A stretch of 43,519 nt of DNA from Gnetum montanum (lineage: Eukaryota; Streptophyta; Gnetopsida; Gnetales; Gnetaceae), in contig MNCI01021561.1 of assembly GCA_015680685.1 (NCBI GenBank), forward strand, positions 4,521 through 48,039, in the 5' to 3' direction. The translations under genes were made by a program, and so were the position numbers. The notes under the pieces were generated by a model, which was given only the letters and a program-made list of their open reading frames with translations, ran no database searches and was not told the DNA's origin. Below are positions 30,460 to 41,656 of this stretch, in pieces (the first letter of the stretch is position 1; every line of letters begins with the position of its first letter).

Positions 30460-31361
30460 CTGCACACACAACACAATCATATATTAGCAAGGGTAAATGA
30501 ATCATCATGTAATTAATACCTTGCTTCGGTGAAGGTCCATTGGCTAGGTTGTCGTATGGCTAATTGTGGATCTAGGGATGTATTAATGATGACTACCGAA
30601 GGTGTAGGGGTTAGGAAAAAATTGAAAAATTTGGGGCTAAGAGAAAATTGAAAAAATCGGGCCCCATACCCCTATGATTAATCATGAACCTCTGGTAGCA
30701 TTAGAATGGAGAAAAAAAATGAGTAAGAAAGATAGATAAAAAGGGACAACTATGGCATCGATGAAATGGATGTTAAGATAGAAATGAACAAAATAAAATT
30801 AATTGCAAAAATGTTAGGGGAAAGAATTTAATAGGTGCACCAAAAAGGAATGTCAGTGGATCCTCCCCAAAGCAGACTCATGCCCTTAATGGCCTAAAAA
30901 ATCCACATTCAAAGAGTCCATAGGCTCTGGGAATGTCAATTGAAACAAGAGTTAAAGTCTTAACTGCAAGAATTTACCAAAAAGAAAACAATGCATCAAC
31001 TAAAATATACACTAGTGATATAATTGGAAATGAGGTGAACAGTGGAGAGAAGTGTGGAGAGAAGAGGATGGAATGAAATCCCAAGAACAAGGTGGTGTAC
31101 AGCCCCTTGTGTGTTGCATGAATAATGTGATTTGGCAAATCTCATTCCAACTCCGACCTTAAACCAACCACATCTAGTGACTTTGCATCAATGCATCCGG
31201 TTAATCCATCCCCTTGAATAACAAGAATGCTTCCTCCAAGAGTCACCACCATTCCGATGAAACAAATGAGGAGAGAATGGGAAGCGAGAAGGGCCTTAGT
31301 TAGAGGGAACATTTTTATTTTGAGTTCCATAACCAGTGCTTGTAGCCCAATTTTATTTCAT

Positions 31362-31556
31362 CTAAGGGGTGTGCTTTGAATTCTCACATTTTTTTTCTTT
31401 TGTTTTGTTTTGTGTTTTTATGCATGAGAACCACACCATGCAAATACTTCTTATTTTTATTGTCTCAGCTTCCGATAATTGGGTAACATCGGAACAGTGA
31501 GAAAACTTAAGAAGAAAACATGCAAGCACCCAAGAGAATGGCCAACAAAAAAGCAT
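31362..31556 (-). CDS. Small conserved ORF (64 codons), element B copy
   Basis: The - strand product begins MLFCWPFSWVLACFLLKF, has DVTQLSEAETIKIRS and MVWFSCIKTQN, and ends ENSKHTP. It aligns end to end with the + strand ORF at 20304-20504 in element A with an in-frame 6-bp length difference. A hydrophobic Trp/Phe/Cys-rich start may be a membrane segment. The family is unknown. Confidence 0.3.
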   Translation of the reverse strand: MLFCWPFSWVLACFLLKFSHCSDVTQLSEAETIKIRSICMVWFSCIKTQNKTKEKKCENSKHTP

Positions 31557-32370
31557 CAAGTTCCCTTGAAGTCACACCCTTGTCAAACCTTGAGTCCTTC
31601 CTTAGTTTGAGAAGTGCCCAGTCACTAGTTCGTTAAGGTTCTTATTATGAAGGAGACTGTACATTTTCAAGCCAAGAGAGATCATAGAAACTGGTGGATG
31701 GATGATGTGAACTCATTGCCTACCATATCAAAAGAAACATACCTTAGTATCAACATCATGACTTAAAGGTAAAAACCAAACATTAGTGATCAATATGAAA
31801 ATAGTTCATACCATCAGGAAGAACACTTATTGGGTGACAAACTTACAGGTGGATCACACACACATAAACACACAAAAAATGGAAAAGTATAATGATGTTG
31901 TAAAACAAAAACAAGAAAAGTTAAAGAAAGTTGTAAAACAAAAACGTGTAAGACAAAAACTTGTAAAACAAAAACGTGTAAAACAAAAACTTAAAAGAAC
32001 TGAGAGCCCCATATGGTTAGCATAGGTGGCCATCTCCCCCATGACTGAGTGGAAAGGGAGAGATCTTAAATAATGAGCACCTATTTGAATTTCTTAAAAG
32101 TGTCCAACTTCTCCCAATTGATGATCTTAGATTAAGAGGTGGAAGTTGGCGACGCTCATATTCCAATGTGTCTATGCCTTCGTTGTTGGCATGGTTTGTC
32201 TCCTCAGTTCATTCCATGCATATTTGTTTTCTCTTTCAAGTAACTATCAACCACAGGGTGTCTACTACTTGTTGTGTGGTTGCTACATACAGGCATCTTT
32301 GTTTCGAAGTTTCAAGGGCACACCTGTTACATGGAGGCATTTCCTCCATGTCATCACCCAATGAATCATT

Positions 32371-32598
32371 TTATGTGATGCATGGAACTTTCCTCTTCTC
32401 GATCTTTCCATAAATGTTTATCTTAGAAATTTCCAAGGAAAGATCACGAATCCCTAGGTACGCATCTACTGTACTTAGCCATGACCTTCCCATTATAATT
32501 TGGAAGTCCCCTTCATTGCTGTTAACTTCTATCACCCAGAAGTCAGCTGGGTAGGACCAACCACACACAGTGGTAACAATGTCCTCCACCAATCCCAA
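32371..32598 (-). pseudogene. Element B protease, C-terminal half
   Basis: LGLVEDIVTTVCGWSYPADF and FQIIMGRSWLSTVDAYLGI match the Athila-type aspartic protease and align with A 19213-19480. The IMGRSWL block is intact. It is separated from the active-site half (32665-33237) by a stop near 32660 (the codon after YQA). Stops also follow 32371, where A has a further 45 codons. Confidence 0.88.
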
Positions 32599-32664
32599 GG
32601 AAATGGTGATGGACTGGTCTGCCAGCTCTAGTTGGATGTTTCTCTTCTTAAGTTGGGGCAGGTT

Positions 32665-33237
32665 CTAGGCTTGATACATCTCTCGTGATATTAAATTGAC
32701 TTCGAAACCTGAGTCAAGAAGAGCCTTATATGGTTCGTTCCTGGTGATTTGTAAATAGATTAAGGGGCTTTCAAGATCAGTTAGTTTCCTAGGAAGGTGG
32801 CCTACCTTGTTCAAGTTGCTTACAGTATGCGTTAACATAACCGTATCCATTAAGCTCTGTTGGACTAAAGGATGCTCTGAAGTGTTAGATGGTGGAGGCA
32901 TGTACATCAACTCAACTGCTTGTTGTTGTGAGAGTTTGTCTGGGCTTCTGGTTCTAAAGAAAGGCATTCTCTTTTTACAATTTTTAGAACTAGTAGTAGG
33001 TTGAATATTTATAGCTCTTGCAGTGTTACATTGCTGTGGTTGAGTGGGGAGCTTCCCTTGCATTTTTGGAGCATGAGGTGTTACGGGAACTATAGGTGGA
33101 AGAGGTGCGGATGGAGTTGGAGGATGGTGTATATTTGGGATGTCTCTTGGAGGAGAAGGAGTCCTCCTAAAGTACTCCAGAACGTGGTAGTGACGTTGGG
33201 GAGTTTTGTGACTCATAGAGTCACTTGGAGAAACCAA
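32665..33237 (-). pseudogene. Element B gag-protease linker and protease active site (DSG kept)
   Basis: The 190-codon - strand frame starts in the Pro-rich linker (SPPRDIPNIHHPPTPSAPL). It ends in KALLDSGFEVNLISREMYQA. The catalytic triplet DSG is at 32715-32707 and the hydrophobic LIS block follows. Element A has DLG here, so B preserves the ancestral site. The frame ends at a stop just after the active-site loop. Confidence 0.87.
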
Positions 33238-33336
33238 CTGCTACACATAATAACCATATGGATTGGGTTGCCGGTAAGGGTACCGTTGTGTTGGCGGTGG
33301 CATCCCCAATGACTGTGGGTATTGCCACTACTAATG

Positions 33337-33876
33337 CTATCTGATGGGTTGTGGTGGAGTTCCATTTGGATAGTATGTTAGTGGTTGGTGGAACTTCCTT
33401 GGATTACCTTGAGGATAAGGTAACCTTCGGGGTGTTTGCTGTTGGTTAAGTCTCAGATTAAGTGCATACACCCCAGACTCCTGTAGATGTGAGATAATTG
33501 GACAACATCCCTTGGGATAATCATAATGGCAGATCTCGCATCCACCATCATCGTCTGTATCTAAATCCACAACATCATCAGAGATAGTAATTTTTCCCTT
33601 ACCCTTGTTATGTGCAGGGCTTGCATTTCTCCGCTTTGTCTTATCTTTGTCACTACTTTGTTCTGCCTTAGATTCTTCTACGATTTTTAGGACAGCTTCA
33701 AGTTTGGAGTCTAAGGAATCCCACAATTGATCCATCTTAGCTAATACTTCTGTTGTTAATTTTTGAATTAGCAAGGTTTTTTTGTTCACCAACTCTTTGA
33801 GTGGTGACTCATCCTCCTCATCGCAAAATTTCACTCCCTTCTTCCGAAGGGAGAGGTCACGGTTGTATTCTTCCAC
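33337..33876 (-). pseudogene. Element B gag C-terminal region with zinc-knuckle-like motif
   Basis: 179 codons. A charged N-terminal part (LKELVNKKTLLIQKL, KIVEESKAEQSSDKDKTKRR) looks helical or coiled. It is followed by CEICHYDYPKGCCP, a CX2CX4HX3CC-type knuckle, and a Pro/Gln-rich tail. A single extra base near 33890 separates it from the capsid core. It aligns with A 17960-18490. Confidence 0.8.
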
Positions 33877-33888
33877 ACTCTCTCTTTT

Positions 33889-34449
33889 TCATAGTTCACC
33901 TTCCTCTTTTACTACTTGTTCCAACAAGCGATGAACATCATGGGCTCTAAGTTCTGATAGTCTCCCTTGGGCATAAGTCCCAAGGGTTCTTCTAGTTTCA
34001 TGCCTTAGCCCATCCACGATGTGATGAAGTTGATCCCATTGAGCGTATCCATGGCCTGGGCAATGATGTAACAATGTGTAGCAGTGGGCCATGGCAGCAT
34101 CCAAGGGTTCATGAGTTCCTTGCTTCCATCCTTGGATCTTCTTAAGCAAATTAGACACTCTGGAGTATGTTTGATATTTATCGTTGAAGAGTTCTAACAT
34201 CGTACTCCACCTCCTAATGGTTTTCGATTCTAAGGACCGGTACCAACTCTCTGCTTCTTTAATGAGTGTCCTTGAAAAAAAATTAAGTTTTTGCCACTCG
34301 TTTTCTATGTTCTGCAAGGCACAGGCATCGTGGAATGCCTGTAAATGATGTTGCGGATCAGCGTTGTATCCCCCTTTAAATCGTGGGATGTTCTTCATGT
34401 CTAAGAATTTGATCCGACTATCTTTTAAATGCCTTGTTGGTATTCTCAC
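33889..34449 (-). pseudogene. Element B gag capsid core (intact over 186 codons)
   Basis: IPRFKGGYNADPQHHLQAFH, LNFFSRTLIKEAESWYRSL, IRRWSTMLELFNDKYQTY, HHCPGHGYAQWDQLHHIVDGL and LGTYAQGRLSELRAHDVH are visible, the complete retrotransposon gag domain. This region is the best-preserved coding stretch of the family in the window. No stop occurs where A has one near 17770. It would make the capsid of the virus-like particle. Confidence 0.92.
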
Positions 34450-34480
34450 AAAGCCTCCGTTATGTCGAGCATACTTTGGG

Positions 34481-35352
34481 TTACAAGTAGGGGCTCGTCA
34501 TGATCATCTCTTTCATGATGCCTATGATGTCTTCGTTGTTCCCTACTTTCCCTTCGTTCATGCCCTTTTCCTCTCTCTCAACTCTCTCATTGAGGTCTCT
34601 CATTTTTCTTACCTTTATCCTCTCCATTATGCTTGTGATGGTTGCGCCAAGATGTGGAAGGAGAGGATGAGTGATGGAATGAAGGAGAAGAAGAAGGAGA
34701 ACCATCACCATGATGATGTTTCCTACCTTCTATTCGGCTGCTACAACCTTGATCGTGATGACGATCTAAGTGCCCATCCTTATTATGAGTGGTTGTTCCC
34801 TCTGTGAACAGTTGGCGTTCACGGGGATCAGAACCAGTGTTATGTATGGTTGATCGTAGGTTCTGATACCCAACCTCCTCATCATCGTTAGAAGGAGGAA
34901 CATCATTTGTTAGAGAACCCGTGATAATGGGTTTCTCATCTCCTATTTTGCTAAGGACGTGCAGACCTTTGCCCTTCAATAGTATATGTTGACTCTCCTA
35001 CCTTAAGTCCCTCATATGTTGTGTAGCTGTAGGATAGTAATCCCTTACGTCAAAATTTTCCACAACATATTCAACGTATAATTCTGTCATGCCAATTTGT
35101 GCCAAAGCATAGAGAAGCATGTTTGGGACTGACCGATCTGGAGGTAACACTATGTTACCTTGCAAATCTCTCTAGCGCATCTTTTCATCTTGATGGAGGA
35201 TAAAAGTAAAGTTAGGAATATACTCATCAGGATGAGTATATTGCACCCTATATTGTTGAGGAACTGGCTGATTTAAGTTATGTGTTTTTGATTGCCGACT
35301 ATTCCTTGTATTGTCCCTAGGTGGTGAGTTGCTCTTATGAGAAGAAGACATT
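34481..35352 (-). pseudogene. Element B gag N-terminal region (broken)
   Basis: The start is the ATG at 35352 (MSSSHKSNSPPRDNTRNSR), shared with A. The frame stops near 35172 (CGC TAG), resumes, stops again near 34998 (AGG TAG), and is open from 34979 to 34587. Blocks in order: QYRVQYTHPDEYIPNFTFIL, MTELYVEYV, and the His/Ser/Arg-rich tract with repeated HH and SPSSSPS runs. It aligns with A 16502-17275. Confidence 0.8.
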
Positions 35353-35469
35353 GTTATCGGTGTGCTAATTACCATTATACAAATTTTTCTTTAATTAACC
35401 AGAAGGTTCATTTAGGCTCCCAACGATGTGAGTGATATCCTTATGTTCTATTTAGTGCAGAAACACTTG

Positions 35470-35488
35470 GTCCCTGGCAACGGTGCCA
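35470..35488 (-). other. Primer-binding site of element B (tRNA-Asp type)
   Basis: The - strand TGGCACCGTTGCCAGGGAC lies one base inside the 5' LTR. Compared with the tRNA-Asp complement TGGCGCCGTTGCCGGGG it has two G-to-A-like changes. Together with element A the ancestral site can be inferred with confidence. Confidence 0.88.
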
Positions 35489-35489
35489 A

Positions 35490-36400
35490 TGATTGGTGGT
35501 GAGATACCCCTACACTCAACCATACAAATACGAGTGTAGCATGTGCGATCCGGTCAAACTTCGTAAACTAAGTGCCTACATGCCCCATGGAACACTTAGG
35601 GTTAATTATTTGTTGTCTTCCCAGACTTAGTTGTAGTTGTCACGGTGTATGGTTAAGCAAGTATGAGGTATATGATTTTTGTGGTTGTTATGTTTTATGT
35701 CTCCTATGCTAATGAGGTAAAGGGTTGAGAAACTAATAACTAACTCTAACTAATGAACTAAGTCTAAATTACCTAGCATCAGCATCCATTCCCACTTACC
35801 GTACACACCCTGAACCGATGCAACCATGGCTACCAAACACTAATTGTTGCTGGGATCACCACTTGTAATGCATGTGCTCAAAGTGGTCGTACTAAGGCAC
35901 TTAACTAGAAGGAAAGGGTTGAGAGAATCTAATCTAGCATAAGTGCGATGAGCATCCATTCCTTGATTATCCGTACACATCCTTAAATGCTTGTAATCAA
36001 GTCGTACTCATTCCAAGTTGCGATGAGCATCTGTTCCTTGATTATCCGTACATATTCTTAAATGCTCGTAATCAAGTCATACTCATTCTGCATTACTAGG
36101 AGATAAGGGTTGAGAGAGAAAGCAATAAATAATATTAAATAAAATCCTATTCCATGCACTGCAAGGTTTATCCAGGAAGTTTGTCTTTATTACCGTACAC
36201 AACTTGTGTTCAGGTACAATGTTGCTCGAATAAAGATCCATTCACTTTAGGACTCCTACTGCGGGCACATGGAAAATATTCTATCTCTGGAGTGATCAAT
36301 CTACCAGAGTTTTCCTACTTCTAGCCTAGGATGATGAAACAAGGGAGAGCTGCCTCTTATTTATAGATATGACGGCGCACCGCGATATCGCATCCCATCA
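35490..36400 (-). repeat. 5' LTR of element B
   Basis: On the - strand it starts TGATGGGATGCGATATCG and ends CACCAATCA. TATA box at 36356-36366 and AATAAA at 36186-36191 (both - strand). Only one GATATC palindrome remains upstream of the TATA box, against several in the 3' LTR, so the array has collapsed here. Confidence 0.92.
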
Positions 36401-39130
36401 CCAATGTATAAACATTTAGCTTTCATAATTGAGACCCAAGGCTTATCAATAGTGTAATGTTGAAAACTAAGTTTTTTCAAAAGTGCCAAATTCACATGTT
36501 TTAGAAATTTTATGTCCTATCCACCTTCACTAATATCTCTACAAATGGAATTCTAACTAACAAAATGAAGATTTTTTGCAGAAAAAGTAAATTAGAGAAA
36601 GGATGATTCATGTTTTTCCAAAATATTTAACAAATATTCAAGAGCTTTATAACAAGAGAGGAGATGTTGTAGAGTTTCTTATAACACTAATTTGAGTAGT
36701 TGAATTTGATCTTCCTGAGAAAGAAATTTTCTTCCATCTTGCTAATCATTTCTTGAAGTTTTCAATCAAATCCTACCATATAGACATTTTCATTCTACTA
36801 AATTAAAGAAGGATGTTGAGATATTTTGAAGGAAAATCCCTAATTTGATATAGAAGATTCCTAGAAAAACACTGTAAAATTTGGTTCTTAGTACCAAAAT
36901 TATAGATCATACTTTTGAAAAAATTAATGTAAATGCAAGATTCCTTAGAAAAATTCTTTAATAAAATAATGTCCATGTTTAAACAATTTTGGAATATATC
37001 AAGGAAAAGAAAGGTATTATCAACAAACTAAGAATGAGTATAATTATTACAACCAAAAGTAGAATTAACATCCTAGATTTCACCTATCCTTTAATGATGC
37101 CTTAACAGAGCTTGCAAGTCTTCTATAACTAAAATAAAAAGAAAAGAAGAAATAGGACCTCCTTGCCTTAACCATTTTCTATTGAGAAATCTTCAATTTG
37201 ATCATGATTAATGATAATAGAGAAATGTGTTTCTTTGTAGCAGTTGAATATTTTTCTAAGTCAATTATTTGTTTTATAAAAGGTAAAAAATAGTTCTCTT
37301 TATTCTTACCATGCGACTCCTACAATGAGATGTTATCCTAGTGGTAAGACTCTTGATTTAAAAGCTCTAAGTCATAGGTTAGATTCTGCTAGGAAATTTT
37401 TAGTTATAAAGTACTAGTTGGATTATATATCTTTTGGTGTACCTATGTTACAATGATTTCAAGGTTCCAACAATCCTCCCCTCCTCCACAAGCTAATGAC
37501 TTGGGAATTTAAGTTTAGCTTGAGTTACCTTAATATATCTCCAAGAGATTCTATTGTAAGCTTTACTAATATCAAGCTTTAGCATTATAGAGGGATTTTT
37601 TTTATACTTGGATGAAAAATTTTCTAGGTAAGTAAAACTTGATCTAAAATATGTCTACCTATGATAAGACATGCTTTTTTGATGCAATCATTTCATTTAT
37701 TACTTTGCTAATTCTACTAGAAAGGAACTTGGATCTAATCTTATGAAGTATAGAGAAAAGATTTATAGGGTGAAAATATTTTATATTTAAGGATACCTCC
37801 TTCTTGAAAAGAAGAGATATCTAAGTAATGTTGAAACTAAAATTGAAAATGAAATTATATTACATTTGTAGACCCTGTAGATCTATTTAATAGTAGAAGT
37901 ATTCATGCTATGGGTTTTAAAAATATCATTAAGAAAATTACAAAGTGTTATTAATAATATTTGGAAAAAATCAACTAAATTTATAATTGTAATATTCCAT
38001 ATATGTCTAATGTGTTCTAATGAAGGATATTGAAAGAAAATAAGATATTTATTGTTAATGTTTGTTGTACTACATGATCTACATATTCATTCTTGATGAG
38101 GAATTTTTAGCCAACTACCTATTTCATCTCTTAGACAATGAAATTGCATTCATGATTTGCTAATTATGCATAATAATTAATGAGGAATAGTAGTAGATAA
38201 ATAGTTTATCTTTAAATTAAGGCCTCCCCCCTAATACTATTCAAATAGAAATGCATTTTTTCTTCTACATTTTCCATAGGTGTTTATAATATTGCTTATT
38301 TTACCAAATTGCAAACTTTGTTAGAATCAAAATAAAGGATGTATTTTTGAATATTTCATTCATTAAGCCATAGAACTTCCTCATGAAGCCATCCTTTGTC
38401 ATCAATTTCTATCATCACTTTTTTAGAATATTTATCTAATGAAGATTTTAAAAGATTATGAGTGTAGCCCATAAATTTACAAATAGCTTCAACTTCTAAT
38501 GACATTATCTATATTTCGAGAAGCATAATTTGAGAGTGTGTTTGTTTCTTTAATTTATATTCATTAAGCAAAACATTACTCTTGAATTTCTTCTATTTTT
38601 TCCAATATTTATTTGATAGAGTAAGATTTTATAAAACACACCCATAAAAAATAGTATGTTGAATAGTGATATGATAAAGTTGTTTTCATATATCCAAAGC
38701 TAGCATAGCTTCCTTCTTATATATATTTTTTAAAGCAAAATATGGCTTTTATACCACTTACAACTCTTTAAGTAATGCACTAATAGCATTTGTATTTACA
38801 AGAGCACTTTTGATCAATATATTTTTAAAAGAAAATTATGTCCATATGTTTAAGTCCAATAGTAAAATTATATATCTTATTACATGTGCCACAAATCATA
38901 ATCCTTGTTTTTTAGGAATTAACTTCCATTCTTGAGTGTTGATAAAAGTAATTAAAAGTATTAAGCATTTGCTATAACCTATTTATTAAATTTGAAATTA
39001 AGGTAACATAATCAACATAGAGTAAGAGTCTAATAAAATTTCATCTAATTTGATAGGGATCTTGCCTATTTTTGATCAAGGGAATTTATCATATAGAATG
39101 CAATGCAATTTGGTTGTAAGCTTCCAAGAT
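36401..39130 (-). pseudogene. L1-type LINE ORF2 reverse transcriptase remnant
   Basis: The - strand carries RT blocks in order. VSLNIKYFHPINLFSILHKI near 37770 is the P...DFRPISLxxxxYK block. MLKLDISKAYNRISWRYI near 37580-37530 is RT motif A (KLDxSKAYDRVxW). THFSIIIN is near 37215, QGGPISSFLFILVIEDL at about 37165-37110 is the RQGDPLSPFLF block, and FVDNTFLFLDIFQNCL near 37030-36975 is the FADDxxLF catalytic box with A and one D replaced. Frames shift and stop. No LTRs are associated. The 3' end is cut by element B, and the 5' limit near 39130 is approximate because no endonuclease motif was identified clearly. It would be the target-primed RT of a LINE. Confidence 0.87.
37318..37495 (+). mobile_element. 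Putative tRNA-derived SINE inserted in LINE RT
   Basis: AGTGGTAAGACT (37340-37351) resembles RNA polymerase III box A, and GGTTAGATTCT (37377-37387) resembles box B (GGTTCRANNC). Their spacing is as in tRNA genes. The block sits between RT motif A and the next RT block and is not coding. Its 3' part (GTGTACCTATGTTACAATGA, then GGTTCCAACA) has a diverged likeness at 4835-4880. I found no clear target-site duplication, so the limits are rough. Confidence 0.5.
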
Positions 39131-41033
39131 GATGTTGTGGATTATCAATAGCACCAATGTATATTTTTGCATTCAATAAATATAAAAGAAATGATAATAC
39201 ATATCATACAATGAGAACCCATGTTGCCATGGTGGGAAATAAAGAAAATATATATAACTTTATATTTTATAATTTTTATGGATTTTATGAAAATAAGAAT
39301 AAAATAATAATTAATACACATGCATTGCAATTCCTTATGGGGATAGGCACAATGCTCATAAATACTCACATGTAATCCCTTTTGAGATAGGTGCAACGCC
39401 ACACAACACAAGTAATAAATAACTCATAGTTAGAATGCCAATGACCCAACATCATGTTGTATAGTTATGATCTCCTTGGATAAGAATAAATAATCATGGA
39501 TTGATGAAATGAAAACAAAATAAATATTTTTAGCATTTTAATATTTTAAGTCATCAAAAATATGAAATAAGAGGAAAATCATAAGTGTTATTCACTGTGC
39601 AAACACTAGACTCGACATTGACCAAACGGTTTCAAGCTACATAACCAAGGTAGAACTCTAATAGAGTATAGCTTCACTTATGAAAGTGATAACTCAAAAT
39701 ACACATACAACAAGGAAAGAAATCAACTTACCAAAGGGATAAAATTCTCTTCATACAAACTCATACCAAAATCCAAATGAAATTAAAGTTATATCTAAGA
39801 TATGTATGAGAGAGCTTATCCTAATTATTTATAGTAAATAGGAAACCCCAAGGTTAAAAAAATAGGCATAAGTGACATAAAGTGGAAATAGTTCATCATG
39901 ATCAAATCTTAAAGCTTGTAGAGTCAAAACCACATAAGTGGAAGAACAATCGAGTGCTTTATTCCATGCAACCGTCATCATCACTAGGAGATAAGCTTGA
40001 TCTAACTTACTCATAATGTTAAGTCATCAAGGATTGACAAGTGGGTCCTCCCCATAAGAAGGCATCGAGCTTTCTTGCCCTTGTAAACCTCATTGATGGA
40101 ACACAAATGGATTTCCAGCAAATAGTGAGACCTCAACATGAAACATAAGTTCATCCTCTTAGATGACTAAATATCATCCTCTACTTTGCCCATTCAACCT
40201 TTTTCCATACAAAACCATACATAAAATGGAAAGGAAGATGTGCATAATGAATGATGGATAAGAAAAAGAAGATGAGAGTGCAAAATTATTAGATCCTTAA
40301 CCAAGCATTCAATTAGATTATGGGAGCATGTGAGCATGTCCTACATCTTGTGGAATATCTACTACCACATCCCTTCATTAGCACTTATACACAAAGTAAG
40401 GATATATCTCCAAATCTTCTTTTTGAGTGCAAGATCACACGTACCACTACTAGCATCATATAGCCCTAATTGTTCTATGCTCTAAACATTGATGAAATCA
40501 AACTAATAAAATGTGCCATAGATTATCTAGAAGTCAAGATTCTAGTTTGGTTTTCCTTTATTTGTGCACATATGCATAGCAAGTTCCTTGAGTTTGGCTT
40601 TACTCGAAATATCTTGTTGATTCCTTTGGTTGTACTAACTAGTCCTAATCCCAATAGTGATTACAATAACATGACCAAGTAATTGGATTTTCATGGTTTT
40701 AATATGATAATGGTTTGGATCAAGGGTTATGATCTTAATTCCTAGGAACAAATGAATTTAGAAATTAGGTGGAAGCAACATTTGACATTGCCAATGTTTA
40801 CTAAGAAAGAGACTTCTAGGCCTTCATGACCATGGGTAAGTTTGAAATAAGATATTATCTTTGATGATAACATTTGGGGGCTAAGTGATCTAGGAAACAA
40901 GTTGAACATGAGATAGACTTTGAATGGTAATTGATCCATCTGTTCATTTTGATCATGCTTGAGTGATTATAGGATTAGTTTGGGATTGCAAAAATACAAA
41001 CTTGCATGGATTAAAGAGCTTGGGATCATATCT

Positions 41034-41160
41034 CTTTTTCCATTACCTTCTCTTATTTAATTCATTTTTAATGTCTTTCTTTTCTTTTTCTTTTTTTGCA
41101 TATTTTTTTTCTTTTCTTTCCTTTTTTTTTCTTTACTTCCTTTCATCATTTTTCCTTTTA
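41034..41160 (+). repeat. Pyrimidine-rich tract
   Basis: About 125 bp of almost only T and C (CTTTCTTTTCTTTTTC-type). It yields Lys-rich and Phe/Ser-rich false ORFs on the two strands. Confidence 0.8.
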
Positions 41161-41481
41161 TGAGAAGAGGGTTTTCAAATGGCATGTGAGAACTATGAAA
41201 ATAATTATAGTACCAAATTACCATTGGAGTATTAGAATTGCACAATCATGAAAATTCATTCATCATCACATGGCAAGTAGGTGCCTCTTAGTCCAACCAT
41301 ATCAGATCCATCTAGTGATCACAAGAACCCTCAATGATGCATCCTTTTCTTACCAGTAACCAAACATTCTTCTAGGATTCCAAAGCTTATACCCTAAGAA
41401 ATGGATTCACTACTTGCTCATGGTTCTAGTAGTAGTAGCTTTAATAACTCATGGTGCAAGTCCTAGCTCCCTATTGAACTT

Positions 41482-41541
41482 AAGCCTAGTTCATTGACGA
41501 TGGATAGAGGAAAGCCTAGTTCATTGACGATGGATAGAGGA
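41482..41541. repeat. Perfect tandem duplication, 30-bp unit
   Basis: Two identical copies of AAGCCTAGTTCATTGACGAT plus TGGATAGAGG (41482-41511 and 41512-41541). Perfect identity within old decayed DNA means a recent event or an assembly effect. Confidence 0.9.
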
Positions 41542-41656
41542 AAAGTGGCTAAATGAATTGTATCGTATCAACACTCCATTAACCAAGGCTCCACTTTAGA
41601 TGCTGTTCGCACATTTGTCCATTGTATGAATCAATTTTTTGTCGAACATGTACTAG

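Larger units (their letters stand above)
30101..32370 (-). other. Element B 3' region without pol
   Basis: Colinear with A 19603-21646. It contains the two small ORFs (30459-30274 and 31556-31362), an A-rich tandem repeat on the + strand (31878-32000), and extra polypurine-like motifs at 30661-30680 and 32029-32043. No RT, RNase H or integrase motif was found. Confidence 0.8.
29179..36400 (-). mobile_element. Element B: second gag-protease element of the A family, inverted
   Basis: On the - strand from 36400: 5' LTR, tRNA-Asp-type primer site, gag, protease, about 2.2 kb without pol, polypurine tract and 3' LTR, the same order and landmarks as element A. Its left end is about 85 bp inside the gap. 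The right flank is CCAAT, and the other side of the target site is hidden. By eye it differs from A by perhaps 10-15% and from its own partner LTR by about 5%. Frames are less damaged than in A, but stops remain. With A it forms inverted repeats about 7 kb long around a 6.4 kb spacer. Confidence 0.92.
39131..41656. other. Unassigned AT-rich intergenic DNA
   Basis: No coding motif was recognised on either strand. Around 39826-39834 there is a - strand TATA-like CTATAAATAATT, and the surrounding 39600-40450 has the look of an LTR, but no partner copy is in the window. The open stretches at 39145-39411, 40470-40682 and 40742-40939 show no family features. A pyrimidine-rich tract lies at 41034-41160 and a 30-bp perfect tandem repeat at 41482-41541. 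Confidence 0.5.

Noticed and set aside
34364-34807. 147-codon + strand ORF over element B
   Set aside because: It is antisense to gag of element B, whose - strand frame has clear family motifs. The + strand product has none.
37340-37387. A tRNA gene, from box A and box B motifs
   Set aside because: No cloverleaf with paired acceptor stem could be formed by eye. A SINE head fits better.
41057-41245. Lys-rich ORF in the pyrimidine tract
   Set aside because: Low-complexity translation of the CT-rich run.
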